Source: Desulfobacca acetoxidans DSM 11109 | Lineage (GTDB): Bacteria; Desulfobacterota; Desulfobaccia; Desulfobaccales; Desulfobaccaceae | Direction: 5' to 3' | Length of the DNA: 64,000 bases | NCBI RefSeq assembly: GCF_000195295.1 | Contig: NC_015388.1 | Span: forward strand, 744,001 to 808,000 | Shown: positions 52,084 through 61,144 of the stretch, piece after piece | Layout of the letters: the number at the start of each line of letters is the position of its first letter | Position numbering within the stretch: the first letter of the stretch is position 1 | Position numbers and translations under genes: made by a program | The notes under the pieces: generated by a model | Seen by the model: the letters and a program-made list of their open reading frames with translations, nothing else | Database searches by the model: none | Told to the model about the DNA's origin: nothing

Positions 52084-53724
52084 TTAGGTCTCGTAACGTG
52101 CTGCAATGGGCATCCTCCGGCCGCTGCCAAAAGCCTTTGAGGTTACCTTTAAACCCGGGGCCGCCTGTCGACGCTTATATTCATTGCGGTCCACTGCTTG
52201 GATTACCCAGCGCACTGTCTCGGGATCAAAGCCCCGATCCACAATCTCCTGATAACCCCACCCTTCGTTAATGTAATATTCTAATATCTGATCCAGAATT
52301 TCATACGGAGGCAACGTGTCCTGATCCCTCTGGTTCGGCCTCAGTTCGGCGGAAGGCGGTTTGGTCAAAATCTCCTGCGGAATAAGTTCTCTCTGGCGGT
52401 TAATATAGCGGGCCAGATCGTAGATCATGGTCTTGGGGACGTCCGAGATCACTGCCAGACCGCCGCTCATATCGCCGTAGAGGGTGCAATAACCCACCGC
52501 TAATTCGCTCTTATTTCCGGTAGAAAGGACCATATAGCCCAACCGGTTTGAAAACGCCATCAGAATATTGCCCCGGATACGGGCCTGGATGTTCTCCAAC
52601 GCCACGTCCAGATCGCCTACCGGGAAACAGGCCGGCAAGGAACTCAGGTAGGCCTGGTATATCGGGGTGATAGGCACAGTACAGGTTTTTACTCCCAGAT
52701 TATCGGCTAGACGTTCCGAATCAGCGATACTGCCGGGGGAAGAATATAGCGAAGGCATGATCACCCCCAGGACATTCTCGAGCCCTAACGCCTGCCGGGC
52801 TAGATAGCAGGTCACGGCCGAGTCAATCCCGCCCGACAATCCCACCACCGCTTTGCTGAACCCACATTTGCGCAAGTAGTCCTTCAGTCCTAATATCAAG
52901 GCGTCATGTACCGAAGCAATTTCCGCCGCCGGCTGATATATCTCCGCCCGTCCAGACACAGAGGTATCCACTGTTACCACGGCTTCTTCGAAGGCCGGCA
53001 ACACCGCTACGGGCGTACCTTGGGCGTCAAGGACCATGCTTCTGCCATCAAAAATCAACTCATCATTGCCCCCTACCTGGTTAACCAGGATAAAGGGCAC
53101 CTGATAGGCCTGGCAATGTCCTTGGATAAGTCGGCGGCGGATCTCTTCTTTGCCGCAATGAAAAGGGGAGGCGGAGATATTGATAAAAATTGTTGCTCCT
53201 TGTTGGGCCAGCTCCTGGATGGGGTTGAACAGATATAATCGTCTGGCGTTGGCGTCATATTCATACCAGGCATCTTCACAGATGGATACACCAAGGATCT
53301 CGTCTTTAAAGGGAAACACCCGAACCAGGGCGGGAGGATCAAAGTAACGGGATTCATCAAAGACATCGTAAGTGGGCAACAGCGATTTCGCCTGCCAGTT
53401 TATCTGCCCCTGGTAGATTAACAGAGCGGCGTTATATAGCCCTTTACCGGTAGCCAGACCGGTAGGTACGGGGGCCCCGATGAGCAGCCCCGTCTCCGGA
53501 TGCCGAGCGGATACTTCTCTCAACTCTTCCACCGCCTGTTGGACCCGGTTGATCAACGAGTGTTTTTCCAGGAGATCCCGAGGTGGATAAGCTGTCAAAT
53601 AGAGCTCAGGGAAAACAACTAAATCGGAATTTCCGGCAGCTTCGCTAAATACCTTGACCGCTCGGGCGGCATTGCCGTCAATGTCTCCCACTACGGCATC
53701 GAGTTGGGCGATAGTTATGTTCAT
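52084..53724 (-). CDS. nadE: Glutamine-dependent NAD+ synthetase
   Basis: The product amidates nicotinate adenine dinucleotide to NAD+ using glutamine. The N-terminal ~260 residues are a nitrilase/glutaminase domain (VVFPELYLTAYPPRDLLEK with the catalytic Glu, AKSLLPTYDVFDESRYF with the Lys region, LGVSICEDAWYE with the Cys). The C-terminal ATP-dependent domain has VGLSGGIDSAVTCYLARQAL and GNKSELAVGYCTLYGDMSGG. At 546 residues it is normal for the bacterial two-domain form. It appears to be transcribed alone. Confidence 0.95.
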   Translation of the reverse strand: MNITIAQLDAVVGDIDGNAARAVKVFSEAAGNSDLVVFPELYLTAYPPRDLLEKHSLINRVQQAVEELREVSARHPETGLLIGAPVPTGLATGKGLYNAALLIYQGQINWQAKSLLPTYDVFDESRYFDPPALVRVFPFKDEILGVSICEDAWYEYDANARRLYLFNPIQELAQQGATIFINISASPFHCGKEEIRRRLIQGHCQAYQVPFILVNQVGGNDELIFDGRSMVLDAQGTPVAVLPAFEEAVVTVDTSVSGRAEIYQPAAEIASVHDALILGLKDYLRKCGFSKAVVGLSGGIDSAVTCYLARQALGLENVLGVIMPSLYSSPGSIADSERLADNLGVKTCTVPITPIYQAYLSSLPACFPVGDLDVALENIQARIRGNILMAFSNRLGYMVLSTGNKSELAVGYCTLYGDMSGGLAVISDVPKTMIYDLARYINRQRELIPQEILTKPPSAELRPNQRDQDTLPPYEILDQILEYYINEGWGYQEIVDRGFDPETVRWVIQAVDRNEYKRRQAAPGLKVTSKAFGSGRRMPIAARYET

Positions 53725-54285
53725 TGTCCTGAGAGCTGAGGAAAAATATAAAAAAGGAAAATCATCTCCTGCCGGTCATTGGAGGTTGCCAAGCAGAGCA
53801 GAAATACGCATATTTTTTTGTGCCGGAAAAAATCATTTGCTGTCTCCGGGATCTCCAAGGCAGCTATTTTAGCGGAATTATATTTTTAGATTTATGTAAT
53901 TGCTTATATATGCCGATCTACCTATAACATTTTGCAAAATACATCTTTTGTGGTAAAAATAAAGATAGTGGAGGTTTTTGCAAAACTCGTATTATAGGGT
54001 TATTATCATTCTGATCGTAGCGAAGAATCTAATATTTCTAAAGGCTTAAGATCCTCCACTTCGCTCAGGATGACACAAAAAGCTATTTTGCCAAAGGCTC
54101 AATGCTAAACAGTTTCTGACTGTGTGGCTATGCTTGGAGAAACAGCGCCCTTCTTATACCCCGAATGCTTGGTTTAACTCAATCGATTGGAGCATGAGCA
54201 CCTCTTCACGTAATTACTGAAACTTTTCATAGAAGCGAGATATTTATCTAGCAAATCGGCAATTTTGCCAAGTCGATGAGGTCAT
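53725..54285. other. Intergenic region, one family D repeat, no gene seen
   Basis: A family D element occupies about 54005-54082. A weak family C-like fragment (CTGCCGGTCATTGGAGGTTG) is at 53777. The remainder is AT-rich, without a credible frame or clear promoter. Confidence 0.6.
54005..54082. repeat. Dispersed repeat family D (CATTCTGA / TCAGGATGA inverted arms)
   Basis: The left arm ATTCTGATCGTAGCGAAGAA and the right arm AGATCCTCCACTTCGCTCAG then GATGACA form an imperfect inverted repeat. This resembles the widespread GTCATTCTGAGCGAAG-type elements of many bacterial genomes. Fragments resembling one arm are at 51815-51870 and 56128-56178. Confidence 0.6.
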
Positions 54286-54948
54286 ATGTCAGTTATGGAA
54301 GACATTATTCAAAATCTGCCCCTGGCTGTGCTCGTTTTTGATCACCAAGGTAAATTTATCTATGGCAACGACGCCGCCTGCCGTCTCTTTAACCTTAATC
54401 CTCATCAGGCTTACGGTGAAACATGCTCGCAACTTCTTCCTGACCTGCCGAACATTCTGTATCCCAACAACCAGGTAGGCTCCAGTGAGTGTTGTCTCAA
54501 AGACTTGGCATCGGGTAAGATCTGCTATAACCGCAGAGGCCAAAAACTGTTTTGCCGCAGCCTGCCGCTTCCCGGTGATCCGTCCGGGCAGTACCGTCAG
54601 CTCCTCTTGGTAGAGGATATGCATGATCATTGTAACCTGGCCGGAAGGGTGTTAGAGGAAGAACGCCTCATCGGCGTCACCGAAATCAGTAATACCCTGG
54701 CCCATAAGCTCAATCAATACCTGCAGGTTATCATGGGATATGTCAGCCTGCTGACCCTCGAACTGACCCCCGAACACCCGTGTTACAGTTATCTTAACAA
54801 GATACTGGAACAGTTGGAAAACATCCGTTTAACAACTCATAAACTCTCAAATATCCACCATTATGCCGTCATCGAGCGACCGGATGGCCGCCGCATGTTC
54901 GACTTGGATGAGGCTACCGCTGAGGGCACCAGCCTGCATCTCCGATAG
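54286..54948 (+). CDS. PAS protein with histidine-kinase-like dimerisation domain but no ATPase domain
   Basis: This is a 220-residue cytoplasmic protein. Residues ~5-110 form a PAS sensor domain (LPLAVLVFDHQGKFIYGNDA, YNRRGQKLFCRSLPLP). Residues ~125-205 resemble a HisKA dimerisation/phosphoacceptor domain: GVTEISNTLAHKLNQYLQVI, then MGYVSLL, with His140 where kinases have AHEINNPL. No N, G1 or G2 ATP-binding boxes follow and the protein ends 20 residues later. It could be phosphorylated by another kinase, act as a dimerising sensor, or be a truncated kinase. No response regulator is adjacent. Confidence 0.72.
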   Translation: MSVMEDIIQNLPLAVLVFDHQGKFIYGNDAACRLFNLNPHQAYGETCSQLLPDLPNILYPNNQVGSSECCLKDLASGKICYNRRGQKLFCRSLPLPGDPSGQYRQLLLVEDMHDHCNLAGRVLEEERLIGVTEISNTLAHKLNQYLQVIMGYVSLLTLELTPEHPCYSYLNKILEQLENIRLTTHKLSNIHHYAVIERPDGRRMFDLDEATAEGTSLHLR

Positions 54949-54993
54949 ACCGGCCATTCTCCTGGAGGTCCGGGCAGGAAAGTGCCCTTAAGA

Positions 54994-55932
54994 CTAGCTG
55001 ATCATCACCTTAGTACCCACGCAACTGACCATAAACTGCTCCGGGAAAGCGGCATAGAGGGACGCCAGGGCCCGAAAACCGGTACAATGACCAGCAAGTA
55101 TCAGGCCGATGTCAAGTTCCTGCAAGCCCTTGATGGTATTTTGAATTAATTGCTCCCCTCCCGCGGTCAGATGAAATCCGCCGATAACCGCTGCTACCTT
55201 TGTCTCTCCGGTGAGTTTCTGAGCGTATCGGATCATGTTGGTGATGCCGGGATGGGAGCAGGCGGCGACGACGATCAGGCCGCGATTTTTGACCTTCATA
55301 ATTAACACCTGCTCATCCCGAAAATCATCCCGTTCTTCTTTCCCATTGACTATCCGCTTCGCCCCCGGCAACGGGGTTTCATAGCTGACGCTGGCCTCAA
55401 CGGGACCACTGATCAGGGCGCCTCCGGCGATCAGAGTCGGCTGGGTGTTTTCCCGCAGTCTGGCTCCGGCCCGCTCGAGCGCCTCCCGCTCCAGGGTCCA
55501 GGGTCCCACCCGTCCTCTGGGGGTGATCAACAGTTTGGGCAGATAGCAGTCCGGATGCAGATAAACCTCCAAGGGGGACTGGCGCCTGGCCAGCACTTCC
55601 TGCAAACCGCCGTAATGATCGGGATGACCATGGCTTAAAAAAAGCGCCTCGATATCCTCTACCGACCTCTCTAAGGCCTCCAAATTGTTAAAGAGGACCA
55701 AGGGCGAATTCGACGTATCCATGAGAATCCGTTTTGTCTGGCCGTTGAGCTCCATAGTGATGAGCATGGACAGACCGTGGGCTGCGATGAGAGGTTTTTT
55801 GAGACGCCCGGGCGTCATCCGCTCCACTACCCCGGGCAGAGAGGGTTCAAAGACATCAATAAAATTGTCCACCACCATCTCGACCGTCGCAGACCCAAGT
55901 TCTGGAAGTTCCATAACATACCCCCGCTTCAT
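54994..55932 (-). CDS. MBL-fold metallohydrolase, methanopterin-synthesis-like family
   Basis: This is a 312-residue metallo-beta-lactamase fold protein. The metal motif is LFLSHGHPDHYGGLQEVLAR, and RGLIVVAACSHPGITNMIRY and VIGGFHLTAGGEQLIQ supply further ligands. LILAGHCTGFRALASLYAAF is typical of the group annotated as 7,8-dihydropterin-6-methyl-4-(beta-D-ribofuranosyl)-aminobenzene 5'-phosphate synthase-like. Outside methanogens this annotation is rarely proven, so the reaction is unknown. It is probably cytoplasmic and appears to be monocistronic. Confidence 0.8.
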   Translation of the reverse strand: MKRGYVMELPELGSATVEMVVDNFIDVFEPSLPGVVERMTPGRLKKPLIAAHGLSMLITMELNGQTKRILMDTSNSPLVLFNNLEALERSVEDIEALFLSHGHPDHYGGLQEVLARRQSPLEVYLHPDCYLPKLLITPRGRVGPWTLEREALERAGARLRENTQPTLIAGGALISGPVEASVSYETPLPGAKRIVNGKEERDDFRDEQVLIMKVKNRGLIVVAACSHPGITNMIRYAQKLTGETKVAAVIGGFHLTAGGEQLIQNTIKGLQELDIGLILAGHCTGFRALASLYAAFPEQFMVSCVGTKVMIS

Positions 55933-56237
55933 GCCTCAAAGATAATAAACGATCAACACGTGGCAAACGGCATTGAGATAGTTGATCTTATGCCGCTGCT
56001 GACAGCCAACCGCGCCCCATCCAGCCACTGTTGCATTCTAACCTCAGGGCCAGCGGTTTTGTCAAGTCAGAAAGTCACCTCAGACGGCAAAAATCAAACA
56101 TTCTTTTCTAACGTTGGTTCATTAATGGGATGAGAGGCCGTTGCAGAAGAAAATGACGCTGATCGTAGCGATTAATTAGTCCGAAGTTCGGATAACGATG
56201 GAGCCGGCTAACCTGATATTACAAAATATACAGAGGG
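55933..56237. other. Intergenic gap, family D fragment only
   Basis: It has a family D-like fragment (GAGGCCGTTGCAGAAGAAAA, then TGATCGTAGCGATTAATTAG, about 56128-56178). Otherwise I see nothing in it. Confidence 0.5.
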
Positions 56238-57485
56238 TTAACGGCTCATAGAAGCCAGAAATTCTGCATTGTCCTTTGTGCCGCGCATTTTTTCCAGGAG
56301 GAATTCCATACTGTCGATAGGATTCAAGGGCGACAGCAGTTTGCGCAAGATCCAGATGCGGTTGAGGTCATCTTGAGGAAGAAGCAATTCCTCTTTGCGG
56401 GTCCCGGAACGGTTAATATCTATGGAGGGGAAGATACGCTTCTCCACCAGCTTGCGGTCAAGGTGAATCTCCATGTTGCCTGTGCCTTTGAATTCCTCGA
56501 AGATCACTTCGTCCATCCGGCTGCCGGTATCGATCAGCGCGGTAGCAATGATGGTTAAGCTGCCACCCTCCTCGATATTGCGCGCTGCCCCGAAGAATCG
56601 TTTGGGGCGATGCAGGGCGTTGGAATCCACCCCGCCGGACAGTATCTTGCCACTGGGCGGCACCACGGTGTTATAAGCACGCGCCAGGCGGGTAATGGAA
56701 TCTAACAAGATTACGACATCGCGTTTATGCTCCACCAGTCGTTTGGCCTTTTCCAGAACCATCTCGGCCACCTGCACATGACGCTGAGCCTGTTCATCGA
56801 AGGTCGAACTCACTACCTCGGCCTTCACGGACCGTTGCATATCGGTAACTTCTTCCGGACGTTCGTCGATGAGCAGCACGATCAGAATTACTTCCGGATG
56901 ATTGGTCACAACGCTGTTAGCAATGCTTTGCAGCAGCATGGTCTTGCCGGTCCGAGGAGCAGCCACAATCAGCCCCCGCTGCCCCTTGCCGATGGGCGTC
57001 ATCAGATCCATAATCCGGGGGGAAAAATTATCCGGGCCGGTTTCCAAATGCAGTCTTTGATTGGGATAGAGCGGCGTCAGGTTGTCAAATAAGATCTTGT
57101 CCCGGGTGCTCTCCGGATCTTCAAAATTGATGTGCTCTACCTTGAGCAGGGCGAAATACCGTTCGCCTTCCTTGGGAGGCCTGATCTGACCCGAAACAGT
57201 GTCGCCGGTGCGCAGATTAAAACGGCGAATCTGGGAGGGGGAGACATAAATATCATCCGGTCCGGGAAGATAATTGTAATCCGGGCAGCGTAAGAAGCCA
57301 AAACCGTCTGGCAGAATCTCCAAAACGCCCTCACCATAAATAAAGCCGTTCTTTTCTGTCTGGGCCTGCAGGATGGCAAAAATCAATTCCTGCTTCCGCA
57401 GTCCGGCCGCCCCTTCAATATTAAACTCCCTGGCCAAACTGGTTAACTCACCGATCTTCTTTTCTTTTAACTCTGTTAAATTCAT
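56238..57485 (-). CDS. rho: Transcription termination factor Rho
   Basis: This is the hexameric RNA-dependent ATPase that ends transcription. I start at ATG 57485 ([20 protein letters not shown]), giving 415 residues. The N-terminal Rho-N helix bundle is followed by the cold-shock-like RNA-binding domain ([20 protein letters not shown]). The ATPase has [40 protein letters not shown], and the Q- and R-loop region [40 protein letters not shown] is near the end. A gap of about 355 bases precedes it. Confidence 0.96.
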   Translation of the reverse strand: MNLTELKEKKIGELTSLAREFNIEGAAGLRKQELIFAILQAQTEKNGFIYGEGVLEILPDGFGFLRCPDYNYLPGPDDIYVSPSQIRRFNLRTGDTVSGQIRPPKEGERYFALLKVEHINFEDPESTRDKILFDNLTPLYPNQRLHLETGPDNFSPRIMDLMTPIGKGQRGLIVAAPRTGKTMLLQSIANSVVTNHPEVILIVLLIDERPEEVTDMQRSVKAEVVSSTFDEQAQRHVQVAEMVLEKAKRLVEHKRDVVILLDSITRLARAYNTVVPPSGKILSGGVDSNALHRPKRFFGAARNIEEGGSLTIIATALIDTGSRMDEVIFEEFKGTGNMEIHLDRKLVEKRIFPSIDINRSGTRKEELLLPQDDLNRIWILRKLLSPLNPIDSMEFLLEKMRGTKDNAEFLASMSR

Positions 57486-57841
57486 AAACTCCCCATTCCG
57501 CACTACACTGCTCCTCCAAAAATAAGACAAATACTTTTTTTCACAAAGTTTCCTCTTCCATTACTGCAATCGTCTACTGCCTTTTTCCGCTGAGTGAAGG
57601 GAAAATGCCAGGCTGTGGTTTTTACTGATTAGAGCCTTTCTCGGCTCCCAAATACTTTTGATCTATGGCCAATTATGCAAACCGGGATATTGTGGTTGGG
57701 GATGCGAATTGAATAACCGCCTATTCCACCGGTAACGTTTAGATTATTTTCATGGGGGTATGGATGTAATCTGATTTATCTTATCGGCTCAAAACCGAAC
57801 TTCCTGAAGGCAGGCTTTATGTCACGGTAAACTTTTTAGAT
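57486..57841. other. Intergenic region upstream of rho, nothing recognised
   Basis: It is AT-rich with a short GAGCC-tttct-GGCTC hairpin near 57630. rho leaders can carry autoregulatory signals, but I cannot identify one here. Confidence 0.4.
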
Positions 57842-58447
57842 TTATTTGTCAAGCTGTTTTCTTAAGGTAAGGGTTATCTTTTTTACCTGTTGGCGGGTTT
57901 CCTCAATTGAGAAAGAGTTGTCGACAACAAAATCCGCCTTCTCGATCTTTTGGTCAAGGGGAATCTGGGCCTCTAGGATGCCCTCGATCTCTGGCCCTGA
58001 CCGGACATCACGCCGGGCCAGTCGGCGCTTCTGCCTCTCCCGGTTGGCGTAGACCACAATAATGAAATCATACAGGCCTTCCAGACCCAACTCAAACAGG
58101 AGAGGGATTTCTACTACCACCAGGGGCACCCCTTGTGATTGGAGCTGCGCCAGATTTTCTTGCAGCTCTTGGGCGATCCAGGGATGAAGAAGCTGGTTCA
58201 GCTTTCTCCGGGCCGTAGGGTGGGTAAAGACCAGGTGAGCCAATTTCCCCCGGTCCAAGGTGCCATTTTTCTGGAAGAATTCCCCCCCGAAGTTTTGCCG
58301 CACCGCCTCCCAAGCCGGTCGACCGGGAGTAACAACCCTGCGGGCCAATTGGTCACTGTCGATGACCGGAATACCAGCCTCTCGAATCATCGCGGCGACG
58401 GTACTCTTGCCGGAGGCTACTCCACCAGTCAAAGCTACCTTAATCAT
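57842..58447 (-). CDS. coaE: Dephospho-CoA kinase
   Basis: This is the last step of coenzyme A synthesis, phosphorylating dephospho-CoA. The P-loop is VALTGGVASGKSTVAAMIRE, followed by VIDSDQLARRVVTPGRPAWE and VVEIPLLFELGLEGLYDFII. At 201 residues it is normal. The start overlaps the rluD stop by four bases (ATGA), so it is translationally coupled to rluD. Confidence 0.94.
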   Translation of the reverse strand: MIKVALTGGVASGKSTVAAMIREAGIPVIDSDQLARRVVTPGRPAWEAVRQNFGGEFFQKNGTLDRGKLAHLVFTHPTARRKLNQLLHPWIAQELQENLAQLQSQGVPLVVVEIPLLFELGLEGLYDFIIVVYANRERQKRRLARRDVRSGPEIEGILEAQIPLDQKIEKADFVVDNSFSIEETRQQVKKITLTLRKQLDK

Positions 58448-59439
58448 AGGCGCTGCTGCTCCAAAAAATCCAAGATCTTCTGCAAATCCTCCGGCAGCGG
58501 CGCCTCCAGGTCTAGTTCAAGATCTCGGCAGGGGTGTTTGAGGTGCAACTTCCAGGCATGCAGTGCCTGTCGGCGCACCAGGGGACGCAACTCGGTTAGC
58601 TCCGGGGGCAGGACCAGCAATCGCCGGTCACCGGCGCCGTAGATTTTATCGCCCACTACCGGATGTCCCAGAGAAGACAGGTGCACCCTGATCTGATGCG
58701 TTCTGCCGGTGTGTAACTTGAGTTCCAGCCAACTAAAAGGTCCGGGGTATTCCTGCAGCCGCCGCCAGGACGTTGCCGCCGGCCGCCCGCGGCGGGAAGT
58801 TACGGCCATTTTGTGTCTTTGAGTGGGATGCCTCCCGATTTCTTCTTCGATCTCACCCTGGTTTTCGGAAAACCGTCCCCAGACCAAAGCGAGATACCTC
58901 TTATCCACCCGACGGTTTTTGAACTGCTTGATCAACGCCTGATGCGCCCTGTCGGTTTTGGCTACCACCATCACGCCGCTGGTGTCTTTATCCAGCCGAT
59001 GCACCAACCCCGGCCGCTGCACATCGCCAATTCCTCCCAGATCGGGACAGTGGTGCAACAAGGCGTTCACCAGGGTGCCGGAACTCTGACCGGCACCCGG
59101 ATGCACGGTCAGACCGGGCGGTTTATTGAGCGCCAGCAGATCTTCATCCTCATACAATATCTTTAAAGGGATGGGTTCCGGAGCCAGATGCCAGCGCTGT
59201 ACCTCTGGAGGGCTGACGGCCACTCGGTCGCCTTTGCGCATATGGTAATGAGGTTGCCGCTCTTCTTGATTAACCTGCACCAAACCGGCTTTTATCCATC
59301 TCTGCAGGCGGGCTCGGGAAAAGGATGGCATTTTCCGTACCAGAAAGTGATCCAGCCGCAGACCTTCCTCTTCAGCCTCGACATCAAGGGTTGTCCCGGT
59401 TGGTGGGGGGTAATCAGGATCGGACGTGGGAACCGCCAT
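58444..59439 (-). CDS. rluD: RluD-type 23S rRNA pseudouridine synthase
   Basis: This enzyme isomerises uridines in 23S rRNA (helix 69 for RluD). An N-terminal S4 domain (GLRLDHFLVRKMPSFSRARL, QRWIKAGLVQVN) is followed by the catalytic RluA-family domain: RPGLVHRLDKDTSGVMVVAK with the active-site Asp, WSWLELKLHTGRTHQIRVHL (the first residues read FSWLELK) and SSLGHPVVGDKIYG. At 331 residues it is normal. Its start overlaps the end of the PIN-TRAM gene by 26 bases. RluC/RluD specificity cannot be told by eye; the single S4 plus RluA-type layout fits RluD. Confidence 0.88.
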   Translation of the reverse strand: MAVPTSDPDYPPPTGTTLDVEAEEEGLRLDHFLVRKMPSFSRARLQRWIKAGLVQVNQEERQPHYHMRKGDRVAVSPPEVQRWHLAPEPIPLKILYEDEDLLALNKPPGLTVHPGAGQSSGTLVNALLHHCPDLGGIGDVQRPGLVHRLDKDTSGVMVVAKTDRAHQALIKQFKNRRVDKRYLALVWGRFSENQGEIEEEIGRHPTQRHKMAVTSRRGRPAATSWRRLQEYPGPFSWLELKLHTGRTHQIRVHLSSLGHPVVGDKIYGAGDRRLLVLPPELTELRPLVRRQALHAWKLHLKHPCRDLELDLEAPLPEDLQKILDFLEQQRL

Positions 59440-60439
59440 CGTCCTTGATTTCAGTAAAGATCATGCGGCCAGCAGTAGTCTGGAGGACGCTGGTGACCGC
59501 CACGTTGACTTCTTTACCGATGTATTGCCGGGCATTTTCGATTACTACCATGGTGCCGTCATCCATATAGGCAATCCCCTGACCCTGGGATTTGCCTTCC
59601 CGGAGAATCTGCACCTGCATCGTCTCCCCCGGCAACACGGCGGATTTTAAAGAATTGGCCAATTGATTGATGTTCAATACTTCGATGCCGCGCAACTGCG
59701 CTACTTTGCTAAGATTAAAATCGTTGGTCAAGATTTTGGCATGCAGCTTGAGGGCTACCTCCACCAGCTTCGAATCAACATCCATCCGTTCAATATCGGT
59801 ATCCAAAAATTCCACCCGCACCCGATTCTGCTTCTGGATGCGGTGCAAGATATCCAAACCGCGGCGGCCGCGCATCCGCTTTAAATCATCGGAAGAATCA
59901 GCAATATATTGCAATTCTTTCAAGACAAATTTGGGAACGATCATCGTTCCCTCCAAAAAACCGGTATCGCAGAGATCGGCAATTCGCCCGTCAATGATGA
60001 CGCTGGTATCCAGTACCTTGGGCAGGTGGCGAAAGGTTTTGCCCCCTTCTAAAAAAGGCGGCGAGACGATCTCTTCCACCTTTTTGCCGCCCAACATCAG
60101 CCCGACGTAACCGAATATTGCCGAAAAAAAGATATACAAGGGAATCTGTAGAGTGGGCAGTTCTAAGAATTGTTCGAAAGGATAACTCGCTAATTTGGCG
60201 ATACCTAATCCGGTAAACAAGCCCAAGGTGCCACCCATAATCGTTTTAAGCGGTACCCGCTTAACGACCCGTTCCAACTGCAGGGTGAGAAAGGCAACGA
60301 TGAGTCCAAAGCCTCCTCCCGCCCAGCCGGCCCACCAGAGATGTTGCAGATGTGGAATCTGGCTCCCGATTAAGTAGCCGCTAACCGCACAAACACCCCC
60401 TAAAATACACCCGACGACAATCTTTTGAAACAACCGCAA
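59414..60439 (-). CDS. Membrane PIN-TRAM domain protein (YacL type)
   Basis: Four hydrophobic segments fill about residues 1-125 (VGCILGGVCAVSGYLIG, AGWAGGGFGLIVAFLTL and others). A PIN nuclease-like domain follows (KVLDTSVIIDGRIADLCDTG, ILTNDFNLSKVAQLRGIEVL, with acidic residues of the active site). A TRAM domain ends the protein (GQGIAYMDDGTMVVIENARQ). This is the YacL architecture found next to carD in many bacteria, as here. The start is probably TTG 60439. PIN domains cleave RNA, but the substrate is not known. Confidence 0.87.
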   Translation of the reverse strand: MRLFQKIVVGCILGGVCAVSGYLIGSQIPHLQHLWWAGWAGGGFGLIVAFLTLQLERVVKRVPLKTIMGGTLGLFTGLGIAKLASYPFEQFLELPTLQIPLYIFFSAIFGYVGLMLGGKKVEEIVSPPFLEGGKTFRHLPKVLDTSVIIDGRIADLCDTGFLEGTMIVPKFVLKELQYIADSSDDLKRMRGRRGLDILHRIQKQNRVRVEFLDTDIERMDVDSKLVEVALKLHAKILTNDFNLSKVAQLRGIEVLNINQLANSLKSAVLPGETMQVQILREGKSQGQGIAYMDDGTMVVIENARQYIGKEVNVAVTSVLQTTAGRMIFTEIKDDGGSHVRS

Positions 60440-60498
60440 TCACCTCTGTTTCTTCATCCTTCCATGGTCATGGGTTGAATAGCGGTGGATAAGGGCAG

Positions 60499-61008
60499 TC
60501 AGGCCAACGCAACCTGCTCCATTGCGGTTAACTCCAACAAGCTGTTGATTTTTTGTTCGATTTTGTCTTCCTCCTTCTTCTCGGCGATGGAAAGTTCTTT
60601 CACTAATAGGTTCTTGGCGGTATCCAACATCTTGCGTTCGCCAAAAGAAAGATCCTTGTCCAGCTTCAGCAAGGTCAGGTCTCGCAAGACTTCGGCGACA
60701 TGAAATAACGAACCGGTTTTGATTTTCTCCATATAATCGCGGTAGCGCCGGTTCCAGGTCTGGTGTTCCACCACCCGGTCTTTTTTTGCCAGAATCTCAT
60801 AAATAGTGGTCACCGCCTGACCGTCGATAATTCCACGCAGTCCGACGTTGGACGCATTGTGCGTCGGGATCATAATGATCATGTTATTATCTAATATTCG
60901 CATTATATAAAACGTCTGGTGATTCCCCGATATTTCTTTATCCTCGATTGACTCGATAACCCCAACGCCGTGTGCCGGATATACGGCCAAGTCGCCCAAT
61001 TGGAACAT
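60499..61008 (-). CDS. carD: CarD-like transcription regulator
   Basis: This is a 169-residue CarD/CdnL protein that binds the RNA polymerase beta subunit and stabilises open promoter complexes. The N-terminal RNAP-interaction domain is FQLGDLAVYPAHGVGVIESI. The helical C-terminal domain has WNRRYRDYMEKIKTGSLFHV and LSFGERKMLDTAKNLLVKEL. It is the first gene of a minus-strand cluster with the PIN-TRAM protein, rluD and coaE, a frequent neighbourhood for carD. Confidence 0.92.
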   Translation of the reverse strand: MFQLGDLAVYPAHGVGVIESIEDKEISGNHQTFYIMRILDNNMIIMIPTHNASNVGLRGIIDGQAVTTIYEILAKKDRVVEHQTWNRRYRDYMEKIKTGSLFHVAEVLRDLTLLKLDKDLSFGERKMLDTAKNLLVKELSIAEKKEEDKIEQKINSLLELTAMEQVALA

Positions 61009-61144
61009 ACTTATGCCTCCATCTTCTAATTATTTCTAATAATATCAAATTTTAATCGATTCGCCAAGTAAATTTCCAAGCCCGCCGATTGCTAAAAAGG
61101 CATTGCTAGTTTCTTTCATATGTGTTTTACTGAAACAATTGTTT

